A stretch of 64,000 bases of DNA from Sphingomonas canadensis. Lineage in GTDB: Bacteria > Pseudomonadota > Alphaproteobacteria > Sphingomonadales > Sphingomonadaceae. The stretch covers positions 186,001-250,000 of the forward strand of contig NZ_JAPDRA010000003.1 of the NCBI RefSeq assembly GCF_026013525.1. The letters are read 5' to 3'. This document shows, piece by piece, positions 29,088 to 37,161 of the stretch; position 1 is the first letter of the stretch; each line of letters opens with the position of its first letter. The position numbers were made by a program, and so were the translations under genes. The notes beneath the pieces are model-generated. The model saw only the letters and a program-made list of their open reading frames with translations. It ran no database searches and was not told the origin of the DNA.

Positions 29088-29696
29088 TCAGTCCGGGGCT
29101 GGTCCGCCGCCCGCGTCCAGGTCCTTCGCCAGCGCCGCGATCGCCCAGCCGCAGGCGGCGGCGATCCCTGCGCCGTCCAGCCCCCATTGATCGCGCATCT
29201 CGCGCCAGGCGAAGCCCGAGTTGAGGAGCTGGATCGCCGCCACCGCCTGGGTCCGCGCGGGTTCGGGCAGGTGGGCGACATGCGGGGCCAGCGCCTCGCG
29301 ATAGGCGGCGGTGCGCTGGTCCGTCACCGCGTTGCGCATGGCGCGGCCCTGTGCGCTTGCCATCGCCACCGTCATCGCCGGGGCGTTGGCATCGAACCAT
29401 TCGAACAGCTCGCGCTGGCGCTCCAGCATCTGCTCCAGGCTCTGCGGCATCTTCTGCCCCGGCGGACCGGGGCTGAGCCGCGCCCACAGCGCGCGCAGCA
29501 GCGCCTCGCGATCGGGGAAGTAGCGATAGACCGTGCGCCGCGAGACGCCTGCGCGTGCCGCGACGCCGTCATGGTTCAGCGGCTCGCCGTCCGCCATCAG
29601 CGCGAGCAGCGCATCCTCGATCCGGTGGCGGGTGTGCGGGTTTTCCGGCCGTTCGGGCCGCGCGGGATCGGAGAGGATGAACTTGCGGCCTGTCAT
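29088..29696 (-). CDS. TetR family transcriptional regulator
   Basis: 202-residue repressor with an N-terminal helix-turn-helix (residues about 20-65, LNHDGVAARAGVSRRTVYRYFPDREALL) and a helical C-terminal ligand/dimer domain. It is transcribed divergently from the gene at 29839. Two TGRCAC-N5-GTGYCA palindromes in the intergenic space overlap both likely -35 boxes, so it probably represses itself and its neighbour. The start at 29696 (MTGRKFILSD) is downstream of both operators; an upstream in-frame ATG would place the operators inside the gene and is rejected. Confidence 0.9.
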   Translation of the reverse strand: MTGRKFILSDPARPERPENPHTRHRIEDALLALMADGEPLNHDGVAARAGVSRRTVYRYFPDREALLRALWARLSPGPPGQKMPQSLEQMLERQRELFEWFDANAPAMTVAMASAQGRAMRNAVTDQRTAAYREALAPHVAHLPEPARTQAVAAIQLLNSGFAWREMRDQWGLDGAGIAAACGWAIAALAKDLDAGGGPAPD

Positions 29697-29754
29697 GTCC
29701 TGTCCGCTGCGGGAGGGTGTGGGCCGGAAGCGGCCCGGACGCGACCCTAGGGAA

Positions 29755-29797
29755 TGGCACAAAAAGTGTCAAATCCCTATTGACACAAATTGTGCCA
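29755..29797. promoter_or_regulatory. Paired TetR operators and divergent promoters
   Basis: Operator 1 at 29755-29771 is TGGCAC-AAAAA-GTGTCA and operator 2 at 29781-29797 is TGACAC-AAATT-GTGCCA. Both are the same 17-bp palindrome with centres 26 bp apart. TTGACA at 29780-29785 with TATTGA 16 bp later can drive the plus-strand gene. TTGACA on the minus strand (29772-29767) with TAGGGT 17 bp later can drive the TetR gene. Each operator overlaps a -35 box. Confidence 0.78.
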
Positions 29798-29838
29798 TGC
29801 GTATTGAGCGGGCAATACACATCATGGAGTCGAGAAAG

Positions 29839-30315
29839 ATGATCTTCCACCTGTCGATCGACGCGGACGATCCGCGCCACGTGGCCGAGGTGATCGCCGA
29901 GCTGTGGGGCGGCATCGCCACGCCTTTTCCACCGGTTACGGAAGGAAGCTGGATGGCGATGGCAGGAGACGAGCGGAACACCACGCTGGAGGTGTATCCG
30001 CGCGGCACCGTGCTGGTGGAGGGCGAGGGCGACACCGACGCCTATGGCGTGCCCGGCGGCACGGGCGCACGTTCCGCGACCCATTTCGCCATGGGCACCG
30101 CGCTGGGCGTGGAGCAGGTGATCGCGATCGCCCGGCGCGAGGGCTGGCCGGTGAAATACCGCAAGCGCGGCGACATCTTCGGCGTGCTGGAGATCTGGGT
30201 CGAGGGCACCCGCATGATCGAGGTGCTGACGCCCGAGATGCAGGCCGAATATCGCGAGACGATGACGGTCGCGGGCTGGAACCGGCTGATGCAGGCGATG
30301 GGCGCCGGGGCCTGA
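29839..30315 (+). CDS. Conserved hypothetical protein, target of the TetR regulator
   Basis: 158-residue soluble protein starting MIFHLSIDADDPRHVAEVIAEL. The opening beta-strand, DDP and helix, together with VEGTRMIEVLTPEM, resemble a vicinal-oxygen-chelate/glyoxalase-like layout, but I cannot assign a family. It contains DAYGVPGGTGARSATHFAMG in the middle. The start at 29839 has GGAG 9 bp upstream; an in-frame ATG at 29824 is an alternative. It sits directly behind the paired TetR operators and is likely the main regulated gene. Convergent with the MscS gene, 4 bp apart. Confidence 0.75.
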   Translation: MIFHLSIDADDPRHVAEVIAELWGGIATPFPPVTEGSWMAMAGDERNTTLEVYPRGTVLVEGEGDTDAYGVPGGTGARSATHFAMGTALGVEQVIAIARREGWPVKYRKRGDIFGVLEIWVEGTRMIEVLTPEMQAEYRETMTVAGWNRLMQAMGAGA

Positions 30316-30319
30316 ACCC

Positions 30320-31426
30320 TCAGGCTTTTGGCGGAAGCTCGGGGCGGACGGGCGAGAAGAACGCAATGTCCTCCGCGGCGAAGCGCTCGACCATCGCCAG
30401 CCCGATCCGGTGGCGCGCGGCGTCCGCGGTGGCGAAATCGGCGCTCTCCAGCTCGAACTCGAATTCGAAGTCGAGCGCGTTCGCGCCGAAACCGGTGAAG
30501 GCCGCCCGGCGGAACACCGCGCCGTTCGCCTCCGCCAGCGCGCGCAGGATATCCGGCACGCGCGCCAGCTTGTCCGCCGGAGTCTGGTAGATCAGGCCGA
30601 AGACCAGCTTCAGGCGGCGGACATCGCGGCGGCTGTTGTTGAGGATCTCGAAATCCAGCAGCTTGCGGTTGGCGATGATCCGCTGCTCGCCGCCCACGCC
30701 GCGGACGCGCGTGGACTTCAGGCCGATCGCCTCAACCGTGCCCGATCCCTTGTCATAGGCGATGACGTCGCCGACGCGGAACGGCTTGTCGAAGATGATC
30801 GCCAGCGCGGCGAACAGATCGCCGAAGATGCCCTGCGCGGCCAGGCCGATGGCGATGCCGCCCACGCCCAGGCCCGCGACCAGCCCGGTAACGTTCACGC
30901 CCAGGTTGCTGAGCACCACCACCGTGGCGATCGAGAACAGCACGATCGACACGATCAGCCGGATGATCCCCAGCGCGCTGGCCAGGCCGGCGCTGGGATA
31001 ATCCTCGTCGCGGGTGCGGTGCTCGACCGCGCCGAACACGATCTCGCGCACCCATAGCGCCGCCTGGAACGCCGCTGCTACGGTGAACAGGAACGCGACG
31101 GTGCGGAATATCGCCCAGGGCGCGTTGGCATAGCCGATCACCAGCCGCGCGGCCGTCATCACGATGAAGAAATGCCCGGTCTTGCCGATCGCGCGGCCCA
31201 GGATCGAATACCAGTTGGCCACGCCCTCGCCGCGCCGGCACAGCCGCAGGCCCCAGCCGCGCACCACGTGCAGCGCCAGCACGATCGCCACGCCGATCGC
31301 GAAGGACACGCCGATCGCGAGCCAGTGCGCCTGGATCCAGTCGGTCGCCTCGGAAAAGACGCCAGCCACCTGCGTGCGCAGTTCGGCGGGGATCGGGCTG
31401 GGAACGGGGGCGGTCTTGTCGGTCAT
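30320..31426 (-). CDS. MscS family mechanosensitive ion channel
   Basis: 368-residue inner-membrane channel that opens under membrane tension to release osmolytes. About four to five transmembrane helices come first. The pore helix TM3 region reads VNVTGLVAGLGVGGIAIGLAAQGIFGDLFAALAIIFDKPFRVGD, the MscS hallmark, and is followed by the beta domain (GTVEAIGLKSTRVRG) and a C-terminal alpha-beta domain ending near residue 360. The tandem ATG at 31429/31426 follows GAGG, and the second ATG has the better spacing. Confidence 0.9.
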   Translation of the reverse strand: MTDKTAPVPSPIPAELRTQVAGVFSEATDWIQAHWLAIGVSFAIGVAIVLALHVVRGWGLRLCRRGEGVANWYSILGRAIGKTGHFFIVMTAARLVIGYANAPWAIFRTVAFLFTVAAAFQAALWVREIVFGAVEHRTRDEDYPSAGLASALGIIRLIVSIVLFSIATVVVLSNLGVNVTGLVAGLGVGGIAIGLAAQGIFGDLFAALAIIFDKPFRVGDVIAYDKGSGTVEAIGLKSTRVRGVGGEQRIIANRKLLDFEILNNSRRDVRRLKLVFGLIYQTPADKLARVPDILRALAEANGAVFRRAAFTGFGANALDFEFEFELESADFATADAARHRIGLAMVERFAAEDIAFFSPVRPELPPKA

Positions 31427-31567
31427 CATTTCCTCAGGCTGCCCCGGGGTAGCGGCAGGCGTGCGGCGGGCGCAAGGGCGCGGGCCGCGCATGGGTTCGA
31501 TGCGGCGGGAAAGGGCACGGGTACCGCGATCAATGCCCGGCCGTCCGCTTCGTTCCGGCGGAAGGCC

Positions 31568-32677
31568 TCAGCCCCGCGGCGATCCGGGCGGCGCCGCCCG
31601 CAGCGCCAGGCCCGGCCAGGGCAGCCGCAGCGCATTGATCCAGCGCTGGGCGGGCCGCTCGACCCAGTGATAGAGCATCGCCGAACTGGCCAGCACCATC
31701 AGCAGATAGAGCCCGATCAGCGGCCATGGCACCGCGCGCGGATCGCTGACGAAGGCCAGCTTGAACGCGATCCACAGCAGGTAATGGCCCAGATAGGTGG
31801 CGTAGCTGATCTCGCCCAGCCAGTGGAGCGGGGCCGCGTCCAGCGGGTTGCCGCGCCGCCCGGCGGTGAGCGCCAGCGCCACCAGCAGCGCGGCGAAGGC
31901 ACCGGGCACCGCCAGCGTCTCCGCCATCCGGCCGGCCCCCCATGCGGCGAACAGCGCGGCGGCGATCAGCGCGCAGAGCAGCGCGGGCATCCGCCACCGT
32001 TCGCGCCAGCGCAGCCACAGCGCACACAGCGCGGTGCCCGCCGCGAACTCGATCGCGCAGCGGATCAGGCCCAGCCGGGCGATATCCTGGCCCAGCGCGG
32101 TCGCGCCGTCCGCCGCGAACACTGCATGGAGCAGCACCAGCAGCGCCGCCACCGCCGCCACGATCGCGGCCGATGGCACGCGCCGCCAGTCGATCGCCGC
32201 CGCCAGCAGCGGGAACAGCAGATACGCCCCCAGCTCGCACGAGATCGACCAGGCCGGCACGTTCCACGTCAGCGCGTTGGTGAACCCCCAGTTCTGGATC
32301 AGCAGGATGTGCAGCGGCAGCTCGGCGAAGGGAAAGTGCCCCGCCTCGCGCCCCGTTGCGGCGAACAGCAGCGCCAGCGCCGCCGCGCCCGCCAGCACGA
32401 ACAGGTGCAGCGGCCAGATCCGCGCGATCCGGCGCTTCAGGAAATCGCCCGCCGCCGCCCATCCGCCGCCGCGCAGCCGGTCCGCATAGCTCAGCCAGAT
32501 CACGAAGCCCGAAAGCAGGAAGAAGAAATCGACCGCCAGATAGCCCTTGGCCAGTACCGCCAGTACTTCGGGCGGCACGCCGGGCATGGCCAGGCGGATG
32601 TGGAACAGCACCACCATCCACGCCGCCAGCCCGCGCACCGCGGTCAGCGCGCGCAGTTCGTCCGCGCCCTGCTTCAT
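31568..32677 (-). CDS. Acyltransferase family 3 membrane protein
   Basis: 369-residue integral membrane O-acyltransferase with about ten helices. The signatures are ELRALTAVRGLAAWMVVLFH (catalytic arginine/histidine region), AVDFFFLLSGFVI near residue 50 and an SISCELGAYLLFP block. It probably acetylates an exopolysaccharide or glycan. Its ATG overlaps the stop of the upstream O-glycosylation ligase gene by four bases (ATGA), so the two are translationally coupled and probably act on the same polymer. Confidence 0.9.
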   Translation of the reverse strand: MKQGADELRALTAVRGLAAWMVVLFHIRLAMPGVPPEVLAVLAKGYLAVDFFFLLSGFVIWLSYADRLRGGGWAAAGDFLKRRIARIWPLHLFVLAGAAALALLFAATGREAGHFPFAELPLHILLIQNWGFTNALTWNVPAWSISCELGAYLLFPLLAAAIDWRRVPSAAIVAAVAALLVLLHAVFAADGATALGQDIARLGLIRCAIEFAAGTALCALWLRWRERWRMPALLCALIAAALFAAWGAGRMAETLAVPGAFAALLVALALTAGRRGNPLDAAPLHWLGEISYATYLGHYLLWIAFKLAFVSDPRAVPWPLIGLYLLMVLASSAMLYHWVERPAQRWINALRLPWPGLALRAAPPGSPRG

Positions 32678-34044
32678 TGCGCCGCCACTGGCACGGGCGC
32701 GGCGCGCGCGCGCGGCTTGCGGATCGGCCGCCAGTTCTTGTGCGCGTGATGCCGCGCGCAATAGGTGTCGAGCCCGATCTGCGCGCCGATCAGCATGAAC
32801 ACGAAGGGCTGGAAGGCGATCGCGACGAAGGTGGCGCCGAACAGATAGATGATGTGCGCGATCTGCAGCGAGCTGGCCAGCGGGGCGATCCATTCCTCGC
32901 CCGCCTCGGGCTTGCGGTATCGCTGGCGCAGCACCTCCATGCGGAACAGCCCGCCCAGCCCGATCGCCAGCCACAGGAACAGCCCCGGCCAGCCCTGTTC
33001 GCCCAGCATCTCGAAATAGGCGCTGTGATAGGCGCGCGCCTGATCCAGCTCCAGCTCGCGCTTGACCGTGGAGACGTTGCCGCTGGTTTCGACCGAGACC
33101 TTGTCATAGCGGATGCGGTTCTGGCGATAAGCCTCGAAGCCGCCGCCCATCGGGTGATCCTGCACGTAATCGAAGGTCCATTGCCACACCGCCAGCCGCG
33201 TGGAGGCCGATGCGTCCGCCTGATAGGTCTTGATCGTCCCCATCCGCGCGGTGAACTCCGCGGGCAGGAAGGGGATGGCGAGCAGCCCCAGCATCCCCGC
33301 CGCGCCCAGATAGACCAGCTTGCGCTTCACATCGCGCAGCATCAGCGCCGCGAGCAGACCGATGCACAGCAATCCGGTGCGCGTGGACGTGCCCACCGGG
33401 ATCAGCAGGCAGGCGAAGATCAGGCAATAGCAGAAGAGCTGCACCAGCCGGTTGGGCTTGTAGATCGTCCCGAAGCGCGAGAACCACAGGATCAGCGGGA
33501 TGATCGCGATCGCCACGGTGGAGATGGTGGAGCCTTCGTACAGGCCCGAATTATTGTTCACCATCAGGTTCAGCTCGCCATAGCCGCCGCCCGAAAGCAG
33601 TGTCTTCAGCCCGCCGGTGATGATCAGCGTCGCCGCGGAAAGCACCATGAACAGCAGCAGCGCCTCGATCCTGAGCTTGGTGCGCAGCGTCAGCGGCAGG
33701 AAGATCGCGAAGGCCAGCGCCTTCCACACCCATTCCCATTTGTACTGCGCATCGACCGGGAAATCGGCGTAGACGGTGGTGTAATAGCAATAGCCAAGCA
33801 GCATCAGCAGCAGGAGCTGGCGGGGCGCCAGCCGCACGTCGCGCTTGTCGTCCACCGCGATCCAGGAAAGCACCGCCAGCGCCACCGTGATCAGCGAGAT
33901 CGGCAGCGAGTTGAGCAGCAGATAGGTCAGCCGCTGGGGCGAAACGATGTCGATATAGGCATAGGCCAGCACGAACAGGAACGGCCGGCGGAATCCCATC
34001 GCCAGCAACCCGGCGAGGAACAGGATGAACGGGATGTCACGCAC
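32674..34044 (-). CDS. O-glycosylation ligase, exosortase A system-associated (Wzy/WaaL-like)
   Basis: 456-residue polytopic membrane protein. The start MRDIPFILFLAGLLAMGFRR and then FVLAYAYIDIVSPQRLTYLLLN match the exosortase A-associated O-glycosylation ligase family. The O-antigen ligase-like segment has the periplasmic HPMGGGFEAYRQNR and AYHSAYFEMLGEQGWPGLFLW. It likely joins or polymerises glycan repeat units for the exopolysaccharide tied to PEP-CTERM sorting. A GTG start at 34044 is chosen by the conserved MRDIPF; it overlaps the small gene upstream by 8 bp. The exosortase itself is not in the window. Confidence 0.88.
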   Translation of the reverse strand: MRDIPFILFLAGLLAMGFRRPFLFVLAYAYIDIVSPQRLTYLLLNSLPISLITVALAVLSWIAVDDKRDVRLAPRQLLLLMLLGYCYYTTVYADFPVDAQYKWEWVWKALAFAIFLPLTLRTKLRIEALLLFMVLSAATLIITGGLKTLLSGGGYGELNLMVNNNSGLYEGSTISTVAIAIIPLILWFSRFGTIYKPNRLVQLFCYCLIFACLLIPVGTSTRTGLLCIGLLAALMLRDVKRKLVYLGAAGMLGLLAIPFLPAEFTARMGTIKTYQADASASTRLAVWQWTFDYVQDHPMGGGFEAYRQNRIRYDKVSVETSGNVSTVKRELELDQARAYHSAYFEMLGEQGWPGLFLWLAIGLGGLFRMEVLRQRYRKPEAGEEWIAPLASSLQIAHIIYLFGATFVAIAFQPFVFMLIGAQIGLDTYCARHHAHKNWRPIRKPRARAAPVPVAAQ

Positions 34045-34189
34045 CGTCGCGGCCCCATCGGTTGCGGCGGGGCTTCTTCGGCGGATCGCCGGGCGAATCC
34101 TCATGGTCCAGGTCCGGCCGGCGGAGCAGCAGGACGGCCGCCACGAACATCAGCCCGTGCGTGATCGCCAGCGAGATATTGTCGATCAT
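34037..34189 (-). CDS. Small membrane protein ahead of the O-glycosylation ligase
   Basis: 50-residue ORF, MIDNISLAITHGLMFVAAVL followed by LLRRPDLDHEDSP and a basic tail (KKPRRNRWGRDGA). It has one transmembrane helix at residues about 8-24 and a cytoplasmic charged end. The stop overlaps the GTG start of the ligase gene by 8 bp, which suggests coupling. No family recognised and the ribosome-binding site is poor, so coding status is not certain. Confidence 0.55.
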   Translation of the reverse strand: MIDNISLAITHGLMFVAAVLLLRRPDLDHEDSPGDPPKKPRRNRWGRDGA

Positions 34190-34336
34190 CGGGGGTCCCA
34201 GCGCTCCTGCTTCGTGCGGAAGCCTTAACCCGCCCGCGTTGACGCGCCGTAAACGATGATCCACGCGGAGCAGGGGACAGGGTGCGGGGCCGCACGGGAA
34301 CGCGGCGTTAACGCAGCCTGTGGCAGTCAGGCCGGG

Positions 34337-35572
34337 ATGCGTGTCCTCCATATCCTCGACCACAGCCTGCCGCTGCACAGCGGCTACACCTTCCGCACCC
34401 GCGCGATCCTGAAATCCCAGGCGGCGCGCGGGTGGGAGGTCGCCTCCGTCACCGGCCCGCGCCAGCAATCAGGCGTGGTGATCGAGGAGACGATCGACGG
34501 GCTGCGCTTCTTCCGTACCGCCCCGGTGAAGCCGTCGCTGCCCGTGCTGGGCGAACTGCGCGAGATCGCCGCCTTTTCCCGCCGGATCGTGGAGGCGGCG
34601 CGCGAGTTCCGCCCCGATGTGCTCCACGCCCATTCGCCCGTGCTGGACGCGATGGCGGCGCAGCGCGCGGCCCGCCGGCTGGGGCTGCCGCTGGTCTATG
34701 AGATCCGTGCCTTCTGGGAGGATGCGGCGGTGGGCAACGGCACCGGCACCGAGGGTTCGTGGCGTTACCGGCTGACCCGCGCGCTGGAAACGCGCGCGGT
34801 GCGCCGCGCCGACGCGGTGGCGGTGATCTGTGAAGGGTTGCGCGGCGATCTGGTGGCGCGCGGCATCGATCCGGCCAAGATCTTCGTCTCGCCCAACGGC
34901 GTGGACATGGCGATGTTCGGCGCGCCGCCCCCGCGCGACGAGGCGCTGGCCGCCGCGCACGGCCTGAACGATGCCGAGACGATCGGCTTCATCGGCAGCT
35001 TCTACGATTACGAAGGGCTCGACGTGCTGATCGCGGCGATGCCCCGGCTGGTGGCGGAACGGCCGCGGATGCAGCTCCTGCTGGTCGGCGGCGGCCCGAT
35101 GGAGGCGGCGCTGCGCGCGCAGGCGGCGGCATCGCCCGTCGCCGGGCATATCCGCTTCGTGGGGCGCGTGCCGCATGACGAGGTGGAGCGCTGGTACGGG
35201 CTGGTCGACGTTCTCGTATATCCCCGGAAGCGCATGCGCCTCACCGATCTGGTAACCCCGCTCAAGCCGCTGGAAGCCATGGCCCAGCGGCGGCTGGTGG
35301 CGGCGTCCGACGTGGGCGGCCACCGCGAGTTGATCCGCGACGGAGACACCGGTACCTTGTTCGCTCCCGACGATCCCGCCGAACTCGCCCGGTCCGTCGC
35401 CGGCCTGTTTGCCGAGCGTGACCTGTGGGAGGCGCGGCGCGAGCGTGCCCGCGCCTTCGTCGAGGCGGAGCGGAATTGGGCGGTTAATGTCGCGCGTTAC
35501 GAATCTGTTTACCAAAGACTCGCCAATATCGCGCCCGTGAAGGACTCGTGGCCACAGGTGGCGAAGGCATGA
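34337..35572 (+). CDS. Glycosyltransferase, exosortase A system-associated (GT4)
   Basis: 411-residue cytoplasmic glycosyltransferase. The N-terminal MRVLHILDHSLPLHSGYTFRTRAIL is diagnostic of the exosortase A-associated glycosyltransferase family (TIGR04063-like). The GT-B C-terminal domain has IGFIGSFYDYEGLDVLIAAM, LLLVGGGPME and the nucleotide-sugar motif in RLTDLVTPLKPLEAMAQRRLVAASDVGGHREL, with E in PLEAMA. It probably adds a sugar in the exopolysaccharide pathway that also uses the divergent ligase gene. The next gene starts within its stop codon (ATGA). Confidence 0.9.
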   Translation: MRVLHILDHSLPLHSGYTFRTRAILKSQAARGWEVASVTGPRQQSGVVIEETIDGLRFFRTAPVKPSLPVLGELREIAAFSRRIVEAAREFRPDVLHAHSPVLDAMAAQRAARRLGLPLVYEIRAFWEDAAVGNGTGTEGSWRYRLTRALETRAVRRADAVAVICEGLRGDLVARGIDPAKIFVSPNGVDMAMFGAPPPRDEALAAAHGLNDAETIGFIGSFYDYEGLDVLIAAMPRLVAERPRMQLLLVGGGPMEAALRAQAAASPVAGHIRFVGRVPHDEVERWYGLVDVLVYPRKRMRLTDLVTPLKPLEAMAQRRLVAASDVGGHRELIRDGDTGTLFAPDDPAELARSVAGLFAERDLWEARRERARAFVEAERNWAVNVARYESVYQRLANIAPVKDSWPQVAKA

Positions 35573-36552
35573 ACCTGCCGTTGGCGCCCATCGCAGCAGC
35601 TCTGCTCGGCGCCGGTGCCGCGGCGGCGGTCGTCCTGACGCCTGCGCCGCTGCTCGAAACGGCGGTGATGGAAAGCGGCCTGCCGGCGGTGATCGCCGCG
35701 GCCGCTCCCCCGCTGGGCATGACCGCGCGGTTGGCGCTGGCCGCCGGGGCGGGCGCCGTCACCGCGATCTTCGCCTGGCTTGCGCTGTTCGTGCTGTTCG
35801 GCACGCGCGGGCTGACGATCGGCCGCGCCGCCCCCGCCGCACAGACGGCCGAGGAATTTCCCGCCCCCGTGATCCGCCGCGCCGATGCGCACCCCGATGC
35901 GCCGCCGCGCGCGCCGCTGCTCGCCACGCGCGACCTGGGGACGCCGTTCCTGGAGGTGATCACGCGCAGCAAGCCCGCGCCGGCCCCCGCCGCGCCGCTT
36001 GCGCCGGATCCCGAGCCCGTGGCCGCCGAACCGGTGCAGCCCGTTGCGCCCGAACCCGCGCCCCCGGCGCAGGTGCAGGTTCCGTCCGACGCACTCGAAC
36101 TGCCGCCGCGCCGCGCCGCCGTGCCCGAGCGCCAGCGCATCGTGCTGCCCGACGAACGCCCGCTGCCCGAGGATCTGGATCAGCCGCTGTCGGCCTTCGA
36201 TCCTTCCGCGATCCCGCCCGCGCCCGCACCGCTGCCCGAGGCGGTGGCCCCGCTCGCGCGTCCGCCGCGCCCGGCGGTGTTCGATTCGAGCGAGCGTTTC
36301 GAGACCTTCGAACTGACCCCGGTCCGCCGCGATCCGCCGCGCCCGCGTCCGGTTCCCGAGCCCCGCGTCCATGCCGCCGCCAAGGCGGAGACCGAGGCGA
36401 CGATCCACGCGCTGCTCGAGCGGCTGGAACAGGGTGTCGTCCGCAAGGGCATGGCCGAGGGCATGGAGAAAGAGCCGCCCCGCCGCCGCGATTCCGAACG
36501 CGGGCTCGAAGACGCGCTGGTCACGCTGCGCAACCTCGCCCGCCGCGCCTGA
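35569..36552 (+). CDS. Hypothetical membrane protein with proline/alanine-rich domain
   Basis: 327-residue protein not assigned to a family. It has two N-terminal hydrophobic segments (residues about 5-24 and 58-82), a long low-complexity region rich in P, A and E (residues about 100-250) and a C-terminal charged helix (IHALLERLEQGVVRKGMAEGM and LEDALVTLRNLARRA). This layout suggests a membrane-anchored scaffold or envelope protein. Translation overlaps the glycosyltransferase stop by ATGA, so it probably belongs to the same unit. A GTG seven codons upstream is an alternative start. Confidence 0.75.
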   Translation: MNLPLAPIAAALLGAGAAAAVVLTPAPLLETAVMESGLPAVIAAAAPPLGMTARLALAAGAGAVTAIFAWLALFVLFGTRGLTIGRAAPAAQTAEEFPAPVIRRADAHPDAPPRAPLLATRDLGTPFLEVITRSKPAPAPAAPLAPDPEPVAAEPVQPVAPEPAPPAQVQVPSDALELPPRRAAVPERQRIVLPDERPLPEDLDQPLSAFDPSAIPPAPAPLPEAVAPLARPPRPAVFDSSERFETFELTPVRRDPPRPRPVPEPRVHAAAKAETEATIHALLERLEQGVVRKGMAEGMEKEPPRRRDSERGLEDALVTLRNLARRA

Positions 36553-36561
36553 GCGCCCGAT

Positions 36562-36876
36562 TCAGCGCTCCTCGATGGTCAGCGCCTCCACTTCGGCGCT
36601 GACCCCCCCATCCGCGCGGCGCACCGCCTCCACCGACAGGTCGGCGACCAGATGGCCCGCCAGCGCGAACTCGGCTTCGGGCAGGCCGGTCAGCCATTCC
36701 TCGATCGCCGTTCCCGCTGCGCCCTCCAGCACGAACTGATGCCGCGCGCCCGCGAAGGTGGCGCTCGCCCAGCGTGTGACCACCCAGCGGAGGATGGATA
36801 TGGGGCATCCGGCGCGCTCCGCTGAGGCGATCAGCGCGCGTTCCAGCCGCGTCGCGGCATCCGGCCCGCGGCTCAC
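36562..36876 (-). CDS. Hypothetical protein downstream of small HTH-like gene
   Basis: 104-residue acidic protein (MSRGPDAATRLERALIASAE at the start, AGTAIEEWLTGLPEAEFALAG in the middle). No family recognised. The GTG start at 36876 overlaps the TGA of the preceding gene (GTGA) and is preceded by GGGAG, so it is translated together with it. Composition and length are consistent with a real protein. The pair is divergent from the S24 repressor gene and presumably under its control. Confidence 0.68.
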   Translation of the reverse strand: MSRGPDAATRLERALIASAERAGCPISILRWVVTRWASATFAGARHQFVLEGAAGTAIEEWLTGLPEAEFALAGHLVADLSVEAVRRADGGVSAEVEALTIEER

Positions 36877-37067
36877 CGCGGCTGCTCCCGCGCGGCTTCC
36901 TGCGCGTCCAGGAACGCACGGATGCGCGCCACCATCGCGGCACGCGGCTCGCGCCCGTTGCGCAAGTCGCCCACCAGACGCGGATCGCGCACCGCCAGCC
37001 GGCCGAACTTGGTCGGCGGCATCTGCGTGCGTTTCAGGAACTTCTCGACTTCGCGCAGCACCGCCAT
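36873..37067 (-). CDS. Small DNA-binding-like protein
   Basis: 64-residue basic protein, MAVLREVEKFLKRTQMPPTK then FGRLAVRDPRLVGDLRNGRE. The pattern MPPTKFGRLAVRDPRLVGDLR fits a helix-turn-helix of the phage-repressor/antitoxin type, and the end FLDAQEAAREQPR is helical. A strong ribosome-binding site, GGAAAGGGAGCGG, precedes the ATG. It is the first gene of a two-gene unit and is divergent from the S24 gene; their shared spacer carries four operator half-sites. Confidence 0.76.
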   Translation of the reverse strand: MAVLREVEKFLKRTQMPPTKFGRLAVRDPRLVGDLRNGREPRAAMVARIRAFLDAQEAAREQPR

Positions 37068-37119
37068 CCATCCGCTCCCTTTCCGAGTCGCTGAATATGT
37101 TCTTGATCTGTTCTTTGAA

Positions 37120-37155
37120 ATCCTACTTGTCTAGGATAAATCCTATGCATAGGAT
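37120..37155. promoter_or_regulatory. Four-half-site operator array between HTH gene and S24 repressor
   Basis: Half-sites ATCCTA/TAGGAT occur at 37120-37125, 37132-37137, 37140-37145 and 37150-37155, alternating in orientation. They form three overlapping palindromes: ATCCTA-N6-TAGGAT (37120-37137), TAGGAT-AA-ATCCTA (37132-37145) and the perfect ATCCTATGCATAGGAT (37140-37155). The last ends 6 bp before the S24 start codon. Spacing suggests cooperative binding of a dimeric regulator, most likely the S24 protein. Confidence 0.75.
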
Positions 37156-37161
37156 TCGGGC

